Assembly (NCBI GenBank): GCA_017609845.1
Contig: JAFCDD010000033.1
Span: 1 to 6,494 of the forward strand
DNA length: 6,494 nt
DNA from: Candidatus Woesearchaeota archaeon
GTDB lineage: Archaea > Nanobdellota > Nanobdellia > SCGC-AAA011-G17 > JACPNG01
Direction of reading: 5' to 3'
The translations under genes and the position numbers were made by a program. This document shows, one piece after another, positions 5,975 to 6,494 of the stretch (within the stretch, counting starts at the first letter, position 1; each line of letters begins with the position of its first letter). The notes below the pieces were generated by a model. That model was given only the letters and a program-made list of their open reading frames with translations, was not told where the DNA came from and ran no database searches.

Positions 5975-6494
5975 AACTTCACTTAGGTTGTGGGAAAAAT
6001 TATTTAGACGGCTATATAAACATTGATTTACCTTCGGAAAAGCAAGAATTAATGAAGGCCAAAGCTGATATCTATAAAGATATTCGCGACTTAAGTTGTT
6101 TTGAGAGTTCAGTTGATGAAATCCGCAGTCATCATTTGCTTGAACATTTTAATAGACAAGAAGCGCTTAAATTATTATTACAGTGGAGTAATTGGTTAAA
6201 ACCAGGCGGGCTTTTAATTATTGAAACGCCAGATTTTGAGAAATGCATAAAATTATTTTTGGAGTCAAATATAAGAACAAAATTTAGAATCGCAAGGCAT
6301 ATTTTTGGTTCTCATGAATCTGACTGGGCAGTTCATAAAGATTTTTGGGATAGAGATAAATTTAAATTTATTTTAACTAAATTAGGGTTTGAAATAATTA
6401 AAATTAAACAATTCAATTCAATCTTAGGAAAATTACCAAAAACATCTTTCTTGGTTAGACAAATTCCTTTGGAAAAAATCAGAAGAAATTTTGC
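5956..6494 (+). CDS. Class I SAM-dependent methyltransferase (3' end beyond window)
   Basis: An open frame from the ATG at 5956 continues to the right edge, giving 179 complete codons without a stop. It encodes a class I methyltransferase of the type common in glycan clusters. Motif I is LHLGCGKNYLDGYINID at residues 8-24, with the acidic strand end at Asp24. SVDEIRSHHLLEHF at 52-65 is the motif II/post-motif segment, and LKPGGLLIIETPD at 81-93 is the typical strand-turn-strand that follows. The later part (FGSHESDWAVHKDFWDRDKFKFILTKLGFEIIKI) matches the substrate-side insertion and the last helix and strand of these proteins, so most of the domain is present and the missing piece is probably short. 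The start lies inside the last codons of the preceding glycosyltransferase (19-base overlap), pointing to coupled translation. The methylated substrate is not evident; a sugar hydroxyl or a small precursor are both possible. Confidence 0.88.
   Translation, partial: MENKLLKLHLGCGKNYLDGYINIDLPSEKQELMKAKADIYKDIRDLSCFESSVDEIRSHHLLEHFNRQEALKLLLQWSNWLKPGGLLIIETPDFEKCIKLFLESNIRTKFRIARHIFGSHESDWAVHKDFWDRDKFKFILTKLGFEIIKIKQFNSILGKLPKTSFLVRQIPLEKIRRNF

Overview
The window is a run of co-directional genes on the + strand, tightly packed with gaps of 40 bases or less and several overlaps. They look like part of a single transcription unit for building and decorating a surface glycan (O-antigen, capsule or exopolysaccharide type). 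Every recognisable gene is a glycosyltransferase, a SAM-dependent methyltransferase or a nucleotide-sugar dehydratase/epimerase. No polymerase, flippase, transporter or regulator is visible, so the window is an internal slice of a larger locus.

Layout: (i) bases 2-28 may be the last codons of an upstream gene; (ii) 25-1047 is a family 2 (GT-A) glycosyltransferase; (iii) 1044-1789 is a class I methyltransferase whose frame is broken at a run of seven G; (iv) 1830-2723 is an FkbM-family methyltransferase; (v) 2707-4014 is a GT-B (GT4-like) glycosyltransferase; (vi) 4025-5004 is an NAD-dependent nucleotide-sugar 4,6-dehydratase/epimerase-like gene that is frameshifted and appears to lack internal segments; (vii) 5033-5974 is a second, short GT-B glycosyltransferase; (viii) 5956-6494 is another class I methyltransferase that runs off the right edge. 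No gene-free stretch exceeds 40 bases. I saw no RNA gene, CRISPR array, insertion sequence, promoter or clear terminator.

Organism: the DNA is strongly AT-rich, with A/T-ending codons and many Lys, Ile and Asn residues. The domain-length frames use TGG for Trp and GGN for Gly, with no need for in-frame TGA, so an ordinary bacterial code fits. That argues against the bacterial lineages that recode TGA as Gly or Trp. Shine-Dalgarno motifs are weak or absent before all the starts. An uncultivated AT-rich bacterium is plausible (candidate phyla such as Patescibacteria, or a Bacteroidota-like lineage), but these family-level hits do not fix the taxon.

How the genes fit together (inference): the three glycosyltransferases would add sugars one after another to a lipid-linked glycan. 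The dehydratase would, if intact, supply a deoxysugar nucleotide, and the three methyltransferases would O-methylate sugars. The most notable point is that two of the seven genes carry lesions, one a homopolymer frameshift and the other a loss of internal sequence. I do not see a convincing previously undescribed system; the lesions and the high proportion of methyltransferases are what deserve a second look.
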